Assembly: GCF_001592205.1 (NCBI RefSeq)
Contig: NZ_BCWM01000016.1
Location: forward strand, 26,612 to 90,611
Length of the DNA: 64,000 nucleotides
Direction: 5' to 3'
Source: Brevundimonas vesicularis NBRC 12165
GTDB taxonomy: Bacteria; Pseudomonadota; Alphaproteobacteria; Caulobacterales; Caulobacteraceae
The notes beneath the pieces were generated by a model. The model did no database searches. It was not told the DNA's origin and was given only the letters and a program-made list of their open reading frames with translations. Shown here one piece after another: positions 9,011 through 18,949 of this stretch. How positions within the stretch are numbered: the first letter of the stretch is position 1; each line of letters starts with the position of its first letter. A program made the position numbers and the translations under genes.

Positions 9011-11304
9011 CGCCCGAGGGAGCCCCTGGCGTCACTATCCTGCCGGCGCGGACCGAGACGGTTCCGCCGGCGCCCCAAGCTGCAAACAAAAATGACCCTC
9101 AGACGGCGCTCGTCGATCCGGCGCCGCAGCCCAAGCGCGCGCCGATCCTGCGCCAGTTCGAGCTGATCGAGGCCGTCAAGGCCTACGACCCTACCGCCGA
9201 CGAAGCGCTTCTGAACCGCGCCTACGTCTATGCGATGAAAATGCACGGGTCGCAGTTGCGAGCCTCTGGTGATCCCTATTTCGCCCACCCGATCCAGGTC
9301 GCGGGGATCCTGACCGACTATAAGCTCGACACCGCCACCATCGTCACCGCCCTGTTGCATGACGTAGTCGAGGACACTTCCGCGACGCGTGACGACATCG
9401 CCGGCATGTTCGGTGAAGAGGTCGCGGTCCTGGTCGAGGGCGTGACCAAGCTGTCGCGGCTGGAGCTTCAGGCTGAACACACGCGCCAGGCCGAGAACCT
9501 GCGCAAGTTCATCCTGGCCATCAGCCGGGACGTGCGGGTGCTGCTGGTCAAGCTGGCCGACCGCTTGCACAACATGCGCACGCTCCAGTTCGTGAAGCCG
9601 GAGAAGCGCGAGCGGATCAGCCGCGAGACGCTGGAAGTCTATGCGCCCCTGGGCCGGTCGATCGGCATCCACTCGATCGCGTCCGAGCTGGAAGAGCTGG
9701 CTTTCACCCATCTGAATCCAACGGCCAAGACCGCCATCGAGCGGCGGCTGGAGGCGTTGAAGCTGGAGCACGGTCGCGCCATCGACGGGGTGGCGAGCGA
9801 GGTCGAGCGCGTCCTGTCCGAGGCGGGCCTGAAGGCCAATGTCTATGGCCGGCAGAAGACGCCCTATTCGATCTGGCGCAAACTTCAGCGCAAGTCGGTC
9901 GGCTTTTCGTCCCTGTCGGACATTTACGGCTTCCGCGTCATCGTCGAGGCGGAGGACGACTGCTATCGCGCGCTGGGTGTGATCCACCGCGAATGGCCGA
10001 TGGTGCCCGAGCGGTTCAAGGATTTCATCTCAACGCCTAAGTCGAACAACTATCGCTCGTTGCACACGACCGTCGTCGGCCCCCGGGGTCTGCGCATCGA
10101 GATGCAGATCCGCACCGAGGACATGGACCGGATCGCCGAGGACGGGGTCGCCGCCCACTGGCGTTACAAGAACCATTCCTACGGCTTCGACCGCGAGGCG
10201 ATGGAACAGGGCGGCGGGCGTGACCCGCTTCAGAACCTGCGACACTTGGTTCAGGTGATCGAGCACGGCGAGGGCGGCGAGGACTGGGTCGAGCACGCCA
10301 AGCTGGAAATGTATCTGGACCAGGTTTTCGTCTTCACGCCGAAGGGGCAACTGGTCACCCTGCCGCGCGGGGGAATGCCTCTGGACTTCGCCTATGCCGT
10401 CCACACCGAGGTCGGCGACACCGCCGTCGGCGTCAAGGTCAATGGCGAGTTGAAGCCCATGCGCACGCCGCTCCAAAACGGCGACGTGGTCGAGATCATT
10501 CGGGGCTCCAAGCGGGAAGTGCCTGCCGACTGGCGCAGTCTGACGGTCACGGGCCGCGCGCGCTCCGCCATTCGCCGCCATATCCGCACCTCCGAGCGCG
10601 AAGAGTTCATCAAGCTGGGCCGCGTCGCGCTGGATCAAACCCTGGGCCGGGTCGACAAGACCCTGACCGACGTGTCGCTGAAGCCGGTTCTGGAACTGCT
10701 GGCGGTCGCGAGTGACGACGATCTGTTCGAAGGGTTGGGTCGCGGGCGGTTATCGCCGACGACGGCGGCCGAAATCCTGTTCCCCGCGCTGAAGGGGCGG
10801 CTGAAGGCCGGGCCCGAGAAGCAGCGCATCGAGGGCGAGAAGGCGCGGCTGTTCGTGCGCGGCGGCGGGCTGACGCCCGGCGTGTCGGTTCATTTCGGTC
10901 AGTGCTGCACGCCCGTTCCGGGCGACCGGATCGTCGGCATTCTGGAGCCGGAATCCGGCCTGACCGTCCACACCATCGATTGCCAGACCCTGGCCGCCTT
11001 CGCCGATGACGATTCGGTCTGGCATGACCTGCAATGGACGCCTCAGGCCGAAACGGACGCGGTCGCCGCCGCCCGGATTCGCGCGACGATCCGCAATGCG
11101 CCGGGCGTTCTGGGTCAGGTCACGACCCTGATCGGCGAGGCTGGCGGCAACATCATCAATCTGTCGATGGCGCACCGTCAGCAGGACTTCTTCGACGTGG
11201 ACGTGGATGTCGAGGTCGAAGACGCCAAGCATGCGACAATGATCATGGCGGCGCTGAGGGCCAATCCGTCGGTCGATTCCGTCGAGCGCGCGCGGGGCGA
11301 ATGA
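9007..11304 (+). CDS. rsh: Bifunctional (p)ppGpp synthetase/hydrolase
   Basis: About 765 aa if translation starts at CTG 9007. It makes and degrades (p)ppGpp, the stringent-response alarmone. In order: a ~45-residue leader, the HD hydrolase domain with FAHPIQVAG and LLHDVVEDT (active hydrolase residues), the SYNTH domain with [18 protein letters not shown] and [10 protein letters not shown], a TGS domain around [14 protein letters not shown], and an ACT domain near the C-terminus ([15 protein letters not shown]). The ATG at 9235 would remove the first helices of the HD domain. The CTGA overlap with rpoZ suggests coupled translation. The next gene starts in its ATGA stop. Confidence 0.93.
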   Translation: MTPEGAPGVTILPARTETVPPAPQAANKNDPQTALVDPAPQPKRAPILRQFELIEAVKAYDPTADEALLNRAYVYAMKMHGSQLRASGDPYFAHPIQVAGILTDYKLDTATIVTALLHDVVEDTSATRDDIAGMFGEEVAVLVEGVTKLSRLELQAEHTRQAENLRKFILAISRDVRVLLVKLADRLHNMRTLQFVKPEKRERISRETLEVYAPLGRSIGIHSIASELEELAFTHLNPTAKTAIERRLEALKLEHGRAIDGVASEVERVLSEAGLKANVYGRQKTPYSIWRKLQRKSVGFSSLSDIYGFRVIVEAEDDCYRALGVIHREWPMVPERFKDFISTPKSNNYRSLHTTVVGPRGLRIEMQIRTEDMDRIAEDGVAAHWRYKNHSYGFDREAMEQGGGRDPLQNLRHLVQVIEHGEGGEDWVEHAKLEMYLDQVFVFTPKGQLVTLPRGGMPLDFAYAVHTEVGDTAVGVKVNGELKPMRTPLQNGDVVEIIRGSKREVPADWRSLTVTGRARSAIRRHIRTSEREEFIKLGRVALDQTLGRVDKTLTDVSLKPVLELLAVASDDDLFEGLGRGRLSPTTAAEILFPALKGRLKAGPEKQRIEGEKARLFVRGGGLTPGVSVHFGQCCTPVPGDRIVGILEPESGLTVHTIDCQTLAAFADDDSVWHDLQWTPQAETDAVAAARIRATIRNAPGVLGQVTTLIGEAGGNIINLSMAHRQQDFFDVDVDVEVEDAKHATMIMAALRANPSVDSVERARGE

Positions 11305-12059
11305 GCGACCCGATAAAGCCGAACGCGGCGCAGATGGCCTCGCCGTCCTATCGCATGGCGGCGATGGATCAGGACTTCCTGCTGGGCGATTCGATGCGCG
11401 GCGTGCGGTTCCTGATGGAATACGCCAAGCCTGAGGAGGCGTTGAGGGCCTGGGGCGTGCGCTCGACCCTCGTCGTCTTCGGCAGCGCGCGCGTCCGTGA
11501 AGGGCACCGTTGGTATGACGAGGCGCGCGCCTTTGGTCGACTGGCGTCCGAGCGGGGCGGAGCCTTGCGAGGTCGCGTCGGAGAACCTCGTGACAATGTC
11601 ATCGCCACCGGCGGCGGCCCGGGCATCATGGAAGCGGCCAACCGCGGGGCCATGGACGCGGGCGCGCCGTCCGTCGGGTTCAACATCACCCTGCCGCACG
11701 AGCAGGAACCGAATGCCTATTCGACGCCGGAGTTGACGTTCCGCTTCCACTATTTCGCGATGCGGAAGATGCATCTGGCGATGCGCGCCAATGCGTTGGT
11801 GGTGTTTCCCGGCGGCTTCGGCACCTTCGACGAGATGTTCGAGATGTTGACGTTGCGCCAGACGAAGAAGGCGCCGCCGGTTCCGGTCGTTCTGGTGGAC
11901 AAGGCCTACTGGACCTCGGTGATCGGTTTCGACGCTCTGGTCGAACATGGAATGATCGCGGCCTCCGACCTGGACCTGATCGGTTTCGCCGAGGACGCGG
12001 AGGGCGTCTGGGCTGAACTGCTCTCGCGCGGGCTGCGGCCGAACGAAAACATCGAATGA
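11301..12059 (+). CDS. LOG family protein (TIGR00730-type Rossmann fold)
   Basis: About 252 aa. GGGPGIMEAANRGA and PGGFGTFDEMFE are the two hallmark motifs of lysine-decarboxylase-like/LOG proteins, several of which are cytokinin riboside 5'-monophosphate phosphoribohydrolases. Whether this one acts on nucleotides of that kind is inference. The ATG overlaps the rsh stop (ATGA), so it is co-expressed with rsh. An N-terminal extension of about 45 residues precedes the Rossmann core. Confidence 0.87.
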   Translation: MSDPIKPNAAQMASPSYRMAAMDQDFLLGDSMRGVRFLMEYAKPEEALRAWGVRSTLVVFGSARVREGHRWYDEARAFGRLASERGGALRGRVGEPRDNVIATGGGPGIMEAANRGAMDAGAPSVGFNITLPHEQEPNAYSTPELTFRFHYFAMRKMHLAMRANALVVFPGGFGTFDEMFEMLTLRQTKKAPPVPVVLVDKAYWTSVIGFDALVEHGMIAASDLDLIGFAEDAEGVWAELLSRGLRPNENIE

Positions 12060-12109
12060 AGCGTCGCCGCAGGGTTCATCCGCGCGCGATCCGGGTCTAG
12101 AACCCTGTC

Positions 12110-12694
12110 ATGAACACTGAAGACGTCCTCAACGAGTTTCGCGACGCCGGCGCCCTGCGCGAAGGCCATTTCGTCCTGTCGTCGGGTCTGCACAGCCCGG
12201 TCTTCCTGCAGAAGAACTTGGTCTTCATGGATGGCGCGCGATGCGAGCGGCTGTGCAAGGCCTTGGCCGAAAAGATCGTCGCCACGGTCGGCCCGGTCGA
12301 TGTCGCCATCTCGCCGGCTGTAGGCGGCATCATCCCCGGTTACGAGACGGCCAAACACCTGAAGGTCCGTTCGATGTATGTCGAGCGCGAGGGCGGGGGT
12401 TTCAAACTGCGTCGCGGCTTCTCGGTCGAGCCGGGCGAAAAGGTCGTCATGGTCGAGGATATCGTAACGACCGGGCTGTCGTCGCGCGAATGCATCGCCG
12501 CCATCCAAGCCGCCGGGGGCGAGGTGATCGCCGCCGCCTGTATCGTCGATCGCTCGGGCGGCAAGGCGGATGTGGGCGTGCCGCTGGTCGCCCTGGCGTC
12601 GCTGGACGTGCCTGCCTACCCAGCCGACGCTCTTCCGCCTGAACTGGCCGCGCTTCCGGTGGAAGATCCCGGCAGCCGCAGATTGTCGAAGTAG
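12110..12694 (+). CDS. pyrE: Orotate phosphoribosyltransferase
   Basis: 194 aa. It converts orotate and PRPP to orotidine monophosphate in pyrimidine synthesis. The PRPP-binding motif appears as [14 protein letters not shown], and the N-terminus contains [15 protein letters not shown], typical of the family. About 50 bases separate it from the LOG gene, so it could have its own promoter. pdxJ follows after 4 bases. Position beside pdxJ and acpS is standard for Caulobacterales and supports the assignment. Confidence 0.95.
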   Translation: MNTEDVLNEFRDAGALREGHFVLSSGLHSPVFLQKNLVFMDGARCERLCKALAEKIVATVGPVDVAISPAVGGIIPGYETAKHLKVRSMYVEREGGGFKLRRGFSVEPGEKVVMVEDIVTTGLSSRECIAAIQAAGGEVIAAACIVDRSGGKADVGVPLVALASLDVPAYPADALPPELAALPVEDPGSRRLSK

Positions 12695-12698
12695 AGCC

Positions 12699-13439
12699 AT
12701 GCGAGAACGGGTCAGGCTGGGCGTCAACATCGACCATGTCGCCACAGTGCGAAATGCGCGGGGAGGGACGCACCCCGATCCGGCCCGCGCGGCCGAGGCG
12801 GCGCTGGCGGCCGGAGCAGACGGGATCACCGCGCACCTGCGCGAAGACCGCCGCCACATCACCGACGCCGATATCGACGTGCTCAGCGCCCTATGCGCCC
12901 GCGCCGGCAAGCCGCTGAACCTGGAAATGGCGGTGACAGAGGAGATGCTAGCCATCGCCCTGCGCCACCGGCCGCACGCCGCCTGTCTGGTGCCCGAGCG
13001 GCGCGAGGAGGTCACGACCGAAGGCGGTCTGGCGGTCGCCGGTCACGAAGGCCGGATCGCGCCTGTGGTCAAGGCGCTGGCGGACGCCGGCATCCGGGTC
13101 TCGCTCTTCATCGAACCGTCTGAAGCGCAAGTCGAGGCCGCCGCCGCCGTCGGCGCCCATGTGGTCGAGTTCCACACCGGCCGCTACTGCCACTTGACCG
13201 ATCCGGCAGAACGGGAGGTTGAGTTCGAACGTCTCGCCGCCGCTGCTGCCCAGGCCGACATCCTGGGGCTCGAGGTCCATGCAGGCCATGGGCTGGACTA
13301 CGACACGGCTCCGCGCATGCTGGCGATCCCGGAAATCCGCGAGCTGAACATCGGCCATTTCCTGATCGGCGACTCGATCTTCATCGGGTTGGACGGGGCG
13401 ATCCGCCGGATGCGGGCCGCGATGGATGCGGCCAAATGA
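12699..13439 (+). CDS. pdxJ: Pyridoxine 5'-phosphate synthase
   Basis: 246 aa TIM-barrel enzyme that forms the pyridine ring of vitamin B6 from 1-deoxyxylulose 5-phosphate and 3-amino-2-oxopropyl phosphate. [17 protein letters not shown] at the N-terminus is diagnostic, followed by [12 protein letters not shown] and the phosphate-binding [14 protein letters not shown] near the end. I chose the ATG at 12699, 4 bases after the pyrE stop; the open frame upstream runs through pyrE in another phase. The stop overlaps the ATG of acpS (ATGA). Confidence 0.96.
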   Translation: MRERVRLGVNIDHVATVRNARGGTHPDPARAAEAALAAGADGITAHLREDRRHITDADIDVLSALCARAGKPLNLEMAVTEEMLAIALRHRPHAACLVPERREEVTTEGGLAVAGHEGRIAPVVKALADAGIRVSLFIEPSEAQVEAAAAVGAHVVEFHTGRYCHLTDPAEREVEFERLAAAAAQADILGLEVHAGHGLDYDTAPRMLAIPEIRELNIGHFLIGDSIFIGLDGAIRRMRAAMDAAK

Positions 13440-13837
13440 TCATTGGCGTAGGCGCGGATCTGTCGGACATCCGTCGCATTCAGGCGTCGCTGGATCGGTT
13501 CGGCGATCGCTTCAAGACCCGCTGCTTCACCGAACTGGAACGCACCCGCTCGGATCGGAAGCCGGACCCGGCCTGGAGCTACGCCAAACGGTTCGCCGCC
13601 AAGGAGGCCTGCGCCAAGGCCTTGGGCACAGGCATGCGGGCCGATGTCTATTGGCGCGACATGGGGGTGGTGAACCTGCGTACGGGTCAGCCGACGATGG
13701 CGCTAACCGGCCACGCGGGTGAGCATCTGTCGCGTCTGACGCCGCCCGGACACGAGGCGAAAATCCACCTGACGCTGAGCGACGAACATCCCTATGCGCT
13801 CGCCTTCGTGGTGATCGAAGCCTTGCCGCAGTCGTAA
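13436..13837 (+). CDS. acpS: Holo-[acyl-carrier-protein] synthase
   Basis: 133 aa. It transfers 4'-phosphopantetheine from CoA to the acyl carrier protein. [15 protein letters not shown] contains the conserved metal-binding aspartate, and [13 protein letters not shown] carries the family's FAAKEA motif. ATGA overlap with pdxJ indicates coupled translation. It precedes lepB, rnc and era, the usual arrangement in alphaproteobacteria. Confidence 0.96.
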   Translation: MIIGVGADLSDIRRIQASLDRFGDRFKTRCFTELERTRSDRKPDPAWSYAKRFAAKEACAKALGTGMRADVYWRDMGVVNLRTGQPTMALTGHAGEHLSRLTPPGHEAKIHLTLSDEHPYALAFVVIEALPQS

Positions 13838-13892
13838 TCAGGTTATAGGCGTGCGCGATGACCGCGCGGACGCGGCGAGGATGCCTGATCGC

Positions 13893-14786
13893 ATGAGCGA
13901 AGACCAAAAGCCCGACGACGCCAATCGCGACGCCACCCCCGAAGAACGATTTGCGGCCTCGGAGGCGGACGCTCCGGTCAAGTCGGTGCAGGAGCCGACG
14001 ACGGCGACCCAGAAGGTCTATGCCAAGACGCCCAAGGGCGGTGACAAGGCCACCTCGGCGGCCAGCGAAACCGGCGAAATCTTCAAGACCATCGTCTTCG
14101 CCCTGCTGATCGCGATGGTGCTGCGGATCTTCCTGTTCCAGCCCTTCACCATCCCGTCGGCCTCAATGGAGCCGAACCTGTACGAAGGCGACTATATCGT
14201 CGTCTCCAAGTGGTCGTACGGCTTCTCCAAACACTCGATCCCGTTCAGCCCGCCGCTGTTCGATGGGCGGATCATGGGCTCGGCGCCCAAGCGCGGCGAC
14301 ATCGTCGTGTTCAAACTGCCGCGTGACAACAAGACCGACTTCATCAAGCGCGTGATCGGCCTGCCCGGCGACCGCATCCAGATGATCGCCAACAAGCTGT
14401 ATATCAACGACAAGCCCGTCCAGGACGTCGTGGTCAGCGAGCAGGAGATCAACGACATCTTCGGCCCGCGCCCGGTGAAGGAGGTCCGCGAGACCCTGCC
14501 GGAAGGCAAGAGCTTCATGACCCAGGACTTCGGACCCGGAAACGATCTGGACGACACCCCGGTCTATGAAGTGCCGGCCGGCCACTACTTCATGATGGGC
14601 GACAACCGCGACAACTCGATCGACAGCCGCGTCGAACAGTCCAGCGGCGTGGGCATGGTCCCGGCCGAAAACCTGGTCGGCAAGGCGCAGATCATCCTGT
14701 TCTCGTGGAAGCCCGGTTCGTCGTTCGTGAAGCCTTGGACTTGGTTGAACGTGCGGCTCGACCGGTTCTTCAACGTCCTTCACTGA
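13893..14786 (+). CDS. lepB: Signal peptidase I
   Basis: About 297 aa membrane protease that removes signal peptides. A disordered acidic N-terminus precedes one membrane helix (IVFALLIAMVLRIFLF); the catalytic serine is in IPSASMEPNL and the catalytic lysine in FIKRVIGLPGD. GDNRDNSIDSR near the C-terminus is the box E signature. The frame is open from a GTG at 13851, and ATGs at 13881 and 13893 are also possible; none has a perfect ribosome binding site, so the start is uncertain by up to 14 residues. rnc begins in its stop codon (TGATG). Confidence 0.93.
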   Translation: MSEDQKPDDANRDATPEERFAASEADAPVKSVQEPTTATQKVYAKTPKGGDKATSAASETGEIFKTIVFALLIAMVLRIFLFQPFTIPSASMEPNLYEGDYIVVSKWSYGFSKHSIPFSPPLFDGRIMGSAPKRGDIVVFKLPRDNKTDFIKRVIGLPGDRIQMIANKLYINDKPVQDVVVSEQEINDIFGPRPVKEVRETLPEGKSFMTQDFGPGNDLDDTPVYEVPAGHYFMMGDNRDNSIDSRVEQSSGVGMVPAENLVGKAQIILFSWKPGSSFVKPWTWLNVRLDRFFNVLH

Positions 14787-15496
14787 TGGCCAATCTCAGA
14801 GCCGAAGCGGTCGCGGCGCTGGAAACGCGCCTGGGACACAGGTTCAAGGACAAGGCCCTGCTCGAGCGAGCCCTGACACACGCCAGCGTGGGCGAGGGCG
14901 CGCCGGTCGGCATCCACGGTCCACGCGACAACGAGCGGCTGGAGTTCCTGGGCGACCGGGTGCTAGGTCTGCTGGTCGCCGAGCGCCTGTCGACTCAGTT
15001 TCCGACGGCGGACGAGGGCCAACTGTCGTCCAGCCTGCACGCCCTGGTCGACAAGGGCGCCTGCGCCCGCGTCGGTGAGGCGCTTGGCGTGGGGCCTGCG
15101 CTGCGGCTCTCGCCCGGCGAAACCAAGACCGGCGGACGCCGCAAGGCCGGCGTCATCGCCGATGCGGTCGAGGCCATATTGGCGGCCGTCTATCTGGACG
15201 GAGGGCTGGATGCCGCCAAGGCCGTGTTCGAACGGGCCTGGTCCGACGAACTGTCGGCGCCGCCGTCCCGCACCTTGACCAATCCCAAATCGGCGCTTCA
15301 GGAATGGGCACAGGGGCAGGGCAGGCCGCTGCCGACCTATCGTGTCGCCGATCGGACAGGTTCGGATCATGCGCCCACATTCACCGTCGAAGTGTCCGTG
15401 CAGGACGTGCAGCCCTTGACCGCGCAAGGGCGTTCGCGTCAGGAGGCGGAGAAGGCGGCCGCAACGGCTCTCCTCAAACGTGAAGGCGTCATTTGA
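14786..15496 (+). CDS. rnc: Ribonuclease III
   Basis: 236 aa double-stranded-RNA endonuclease for rRNA and mRNA processing. The signature ERLEFLGDRVLG contains catalytic acidic residues, and DAVEAILAAVYLDGG holds the second acidic pair. A dsRNA-binding domain fills the C-terminus (PKSALQEWAQGQGRPLPTY and later QEAEKAAATALL). The ATG at 14786 overlaps the lepB stop; era starts within its own stop. The three genes are translationally linked. Confidence 0.96.
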   Translation: MANLRAEAVAALETRLGHRFKDKALLERALTHASVGEGAPVGIHGPRDNERLEFLGDRVLGLLVAERLSTQFPTADEGQLSSSLHALVDKGACARVGEALGVGPALRLSPGETKTGGRRKAGVIADAVEAILAAVYLDGGLDAAKAVFERAWSDELSAPPSRTLTNPKSALQEWAQGQGRPLPTYRVADRTGSDHAPTFTVEVSVQDVQPLTAQGRSRQEAEKAAATALLKREGVI

Positions 15497-16440
15497 CCGA
15501 TATCGAAAACCAGCGCGCAGGCTTTGCCGCCATCATCGGCGCACCCAACGCCGGCAAGTCCACGCTGGTGAACCGGCTGACCGGGTCCAAGGTCTCGATC
15601 GTTACGCAAAAGGTGCAGACGACGCGCTTCCCGGTGCGCGGCATCGCCATGGAAGGCGACGCTCAGATCGTGCTGGTGGACACCCCTGGCATCTTCACGC
15701 CGCGTCGTCGCCTGGACCGGGCCATGGTCGCCTCAGCCTGGGGCGGCGCGCAGGATGCGGACATCGTCGTTCACCTGATCGACGCCCAGTCGCACATCAA
15801 CGCCGAAGGCCGGGAGGGCACGGCGGCTGATCGTCGCTCGGCCGAGGACACCGAGACCATCATCGCCAACCTGCAGGCCACTGGGACGAAGGTTGTTCTG
15901 GCGCTGAACAAGATCGACGGCATGCGCCGCGACACCCTGCTGGCGCTGTCGCAGAAGCTGTTCGAGAGCGGCGTCTATTCCGAGGTCTATATGATCTCGG
16001 CGGCCAATGGCGACGGCGTCGAGGACCTGAAGCAGCGTCTGGCCCTGTCCATGCCCAAAGGGCCGTGGCTGTATCCCGAGGATCAGGCCGCCGACGTGCC
16101 GGTGCGTGTTCTGGCGGCGGAGATCACGCGCGAGAAGGTCTATCTGCGCGTCCATGAGGAGCTGCCTTATTCGGCGGCGGTCGAGACCACGAGTTTCGAG
16201 GACCGCGCCGACGGTTCGGCCCGGATCGAACAGACCATCTATGTCGAGCGCGAGAGCCAGCGGCCCATCGTGCTGGGCAAGGGCGGCCAGACCCTGAAAT
16301 GGATCGGCCAGAAGGCGCGCGAGGAGCTGAACGAAATCCTCGGCCGTCAGGTCCACCTCTTCCTGACCGTCAAGGTCGATCCGAAGTGGCAGGACAGCCG
16401 CGCCCTCTATGCCCAGTTCGGTCTGGATTTTGACGTCTGA
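15493..16440 (+). CDS. era: GTPase Era
   Basis: 315 aa. Era binds 16S rRNA and is required for 30S assembly. G1 is GAPNAGKST, G3 DTPGI, and G4 NKID; the C-terminal KH domain includes VLGKGGQTLKWIGQKA. The start codon is TTG in a TTGA overlap with the rnc stop. The stretch between G3 and G4 (about residues 95-125, INAEGREGTAADRRSAED) looks longer and more charged than in the E. coli protein; this may be normal for the genus. Confidence 0.96.
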   Translation: MTDIENQRAGFAAIIGAPNAGKSTLVNRLTGSKVSIVTQKVQTTRFPVRGIAMEGDAQIVLVDTPGIFTPRRRLDRAMVASAWGGAQDADIVVHLIDAQSHINAEGREGTAADRRSAEDTETIIANLQATGTKVVLALNKIDGMRRDTLLALSQKLFESGVYSEVYMISAANGDGVEDLKQRLALSMPKGPWLYPEDQAADVPVRVLAAEITREKVYLRVHEELPYSAAVETTSFEDRADGSARIEQTIYVERESQRPIVLGKGGQTLKWIGQKAREELNEILGRQVHLFLTVKVDPKWQDSRALYAQFGLDFDV

Positions 16441-16446
16441 GTTCCT

Positions 16447-17694
16447 GTGTTTGATGTGCCGCGTACCGCCGGAGGGCATCCTCGGCTCGTTCTGGGCGTC
16501 CTTGGGGCGCTGATCCTTGGCGGCGCGGTCTGGGGCGGCATCGCCACGGCCGTGGCGCCCAAGTCCGATGTGGAACTGGCCACCGAGCGCGCCGATGCGC
16601 CGCCGCGACCACCCATGGTCGTGGTTCAGGACCTGCCGCAACTGGCGGCGCGCCTGGATCGCGAAGCTGCTTCAGGACGCTTCATGGGCGCGGTTCTGGT
16701 GGCCAAGGGCGACCGGGTGTTGTTCCGCCAGGTCTATGGCAAGGCGAACTACGAGCAGAATCAGCCGCTGGCGCTGGGCTCGCGCTTCCGCCTGGCCTCG
16801 ATCTCCAAACAGTTCACGGCGACGGCGATCCTGAAGCTTCAGGACGAGGGCAAGCTGAACGTCTCCGATCCGGTCTGCAAATGGATCCAGCCCTGTCCGG
16901 AGGCTTGGGCGGCGATCCGCATCAGCCATCTGTTGTCGCATACTTCGGGCATTCCTGATCTGATGGCGCGGCCCGGTTGGGGCATGCGCCGCACGACGCC
17001 GGCGACGCTGGACGAACTGACTGAGGATTCGAAACGGTTCGGTCTTCAGTTTGAGCCGGGCGCCAAGGTTCAGTACGACAACGCCGGTTTCAATCTGGCC
17101 GCCGCCATCGTCGAAAAGGCCAGCGGCAAGCCCTTCCAGACCTATATGCGCGAGACCTTCTTCAAGCCTCTCGGCATGAAGGATAGCGGGCTTGATCTCG
17201 ATGGCGGCGATCACCGCGTCATCATGGGCTACGCCAACTTCCCCGGCGGTCTGGCGGCCCAGCCGAACGCCAACACCTCTATCGTGGCGGGCGCCGGCGC
17301 GGTCTATTCAACGCTGGACGATCTGCTGGTCTGGCAAAGGGCGCTGCACCGCGGCGGCCTGCTGACCCCCGCCAGCTATCAACAGATGCTGGCCGATCAC
17401 GCGCCGGCCGACACAAAACCGAACGAACGCAGCCATCCGCGTCGGGACTGGGGTTTCGGCATCTTCGCCAACCGTCTTGGCGATCAAGTGCGGCCCAGCT
17501 TCCAGGACCGCCAGATCTACCACACCGGCAGCTGGGGCGGATTCCGCAACCTGATGCTCTATCAGCCGGACGCCGACGTGACGGTGATCGTCCTGTCCAA
17601 CAACTATCACCTGCGTGACCAGGTCTTCTTGATCAGCCAGCAGGCCATGGCCGAGGCCCTGGGCCACGAGTTTCCGACGACGCTGGCGCGCTGA
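16447..17694 (+). CDS. Serine hydrolase of the beta-lactamase/D-Ala-D-Ala carboxypeptidase class
   Basis: 415 aa with a membrane-anchor or signal segment (LVLGVLGALILGGAVWGG) and then a class-C beta-lactamase-like domain. SISKQFTATAIL supplies the SxxK catalytic pair, VQYDNAGFN the YxN motif, and IYHTGSWGG the HTG motif in place of KTG. Substrate is not predictable; members include peptidases, esterases and beta-lactamases. A GTG at 16447, 6 bases after era, is the likely start, with GTG 16456 possible. It stands between era and recO with the NTF2-like gene. Confidence 0.85.
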   Translation: MFDVPRTAGGHPRLVLGVLGALILGGAVWGGIATAVAPKSDVELATERADAPPRPPMVVVQDLPQLAARLDREAASGRFMGAVLVAKGDRVLFRQVYGKANYEQNQPLALGSRFRLASISKQFTATAILKLQDEGKLNVSDPVCKWIQPCPEAWAAIRISHLLSHTSGIPDLMARPGWGMRRTTPATLDELTEDSKRFGLQFEPGAKVQYDNAGFNLAAAIVEKASGKPFQTYMRETFFKPLGMKDSGLDLDGGDHRVIMGYANFPGGLAAQPNANTSIVAGAGAVYSTLDDLLVWQRALHRGGLLTPASYQQMLADHAPADTKPNERSHPRRDWGFGIFANRLGDQVRPSFQDRQIYHTGSWGGFRNLMLYQPDADVTVIVLSNNYHLRDQVFLISQQAMAEALGHEFPTTLAR

Positions 17695-17741
17695 GACATC
17701 CGACTGTTTCCCGGCGAGGAGAACAGGAGTAGAACAGGACC

Positions 17742-18218
17742 ATGATCGCTCTTCTTGCCGCTCTCGTCCTTTCCGCTTCGTCAACGCAGGCTGCGGGCGA
17801 TCCCGTCGTCGAGGCCGGCGCCGTTCTCGACCGAATGCACGCGGCGGCGTCGCGTGCGGACGGCGACGCCTATTTCGATCTATTCACGCCCGACGCCCGG
17901 TTCATCGGCACGGATGCGAGCGAGCGCTGGTCTCTGGCTGAGTTTCGCGCCTACGCCACGCCCTATTTCTCGCAAGGGAAAGGCTGGACCTATCGCCCGC
18001 ATGACCGGGTGGCGACCCTGGCGCCGGGCGATTGCCGCTGCATCGTCTGGTTCGATGAGTTGCTGGACAACGACGCCTACGGCTTGACGCGAGGCTCTGG
18101 CGTGCTGCGCCTGACCCACGACGGCTGGAAGATCGAGCAATATGTGCTCAGTTTCACCGTGCCGAACGACAAGGCCAAGAGCGTGGTCGGGCTGATCGCT
18201 CAGGATCCGGCGGACTGA
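17742..18218 (+). CDS. Secreted SnoaL/NTF2-like (DUF4440-type) protein
   Basis: 158 aa with a signal peptide (MIALLAALVLSASSTQAAG). The mature part has the pattern of NTF2-like cone folds: VLDRMHAAASRADGDAYFDLFTPDARFIGTDASERW and later WKIEQYVLSF. Such proteins bind small molecules or act as enzymes; no function can be read. The stop overlaps the recO ATG (TGATG), so it is co-translated with recO although the functions are unrelated. Confidence 0.8.
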   Translation: MIALLAALVLSASSTQAAGDPVVEAGAVLDRMHAAASRADGDAYFDLFTPDARFIGTDASERWSLAEFRAYATPYFSQGKGWTYRPHDRVATLAPGDCRCIVWFDELLDNDAYGLTRGSGVLRLTHDGWKIEQYVLSFTVPNDKAKSVVGLIAQDPAD

Positions 18219-18949
18219 TGGACTTCCACGAAGAGGCGTTCGTCCTGTCGGCGCGCAGCCACGGCGATACGGGCGCCGTGGTCGATCTGCTGACCGAGAA
18301 CCACGGCAGGCGCTCTGCCTATGTGGCGGGCGGCGCGTCACGCAAGATGAAGCCGTTCCTGCAGGCGGGCGCGCGGGTCATGGCCGATTACCGCGCCCGC
18401 ACCTCGGATCACCTCGGCGCCGTGCGGCTGGAGCCGGTAGGCGAGGGGCCCAGCGCCCTCTTCGACGACGCCCTGGCCCTGACCGGACTGGCGGCGGCGG
18501 CAGGCGTGACACAAGGGGCGTTGCCCGAGCGTGAGCCGCATCCCGGCGTCTTTCTTGCGTTCGAGGCGCTGATGGCGGCGTTCGAGATGCCGGCGGTCTG
18601 GCCTGCGATCTTCGTGCGGTTCGAGGCAGGGCTGCTGGAAGACCTGGGCTTCGGCTTGGACCTGTCGAAATGCGCCGCGACCGGCACGGTCGACGACTTG
18701 ATCTACGTCAGTCCTCGCACCGGCCGGGCGGTCAGCCGCGACGCCGGCGCACCCTATGCTGACAAGATGCTGACCCTGCCGCCCTTCATGCTGGGCGCCC
18801 AATCCGGTCTGATCGAGGGCGACGTCCGGGCCGGGTTCGACCTGACGGGTCATTTCCTGGAGCAGTTCGTCTTCCACCCGCAGAACAAGCCCCTGCCACC
18901 CGCGCGCGTGTGGATGCTGGACAAGCTGGGCGACGCCGGCCGCATCTAG
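18218..18949 (+). CDS. recO: DNA repair protein RecO
   Basis: 243 aa. RecO helps load RecA at gaps and anneals SSB-coated DNA in the RecFOR pathway. The N-terminal OB fold starts MDFHEEAFVLSARSHGDTGAVVDLLTENHG, matching the family, with AYVAGGASRKMKPFLQAG after it. A second half is helical. The gene ends 4 bases inside the convergent dipZ-like gene. It sits downstream of the era cluster as in other alphaproteobacteria, but with two extra genes between. Confidence 0.93.
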   Translation: MDFHEEAFVLSARSHGDTGAVVDLLTENHGRRSAYVAGGASRKMKPFLQAGARVMADYRARTSDHLGAVRLEPVGEGPSALFDDALALTGLAAAAGVTQGALPEREPHPGVFLAFEALMAAFEMPAVWPAIFVRFEAGLLEDLGFGLDLSKCAATGTVDDLIYVSPRTGRAVSRDAGAPYADKMLTLPPFMLGAQSGLIEGDVRAGFDLTGHFLEQFVFHPQNKPLPPARVWMLDKLGDAGRI

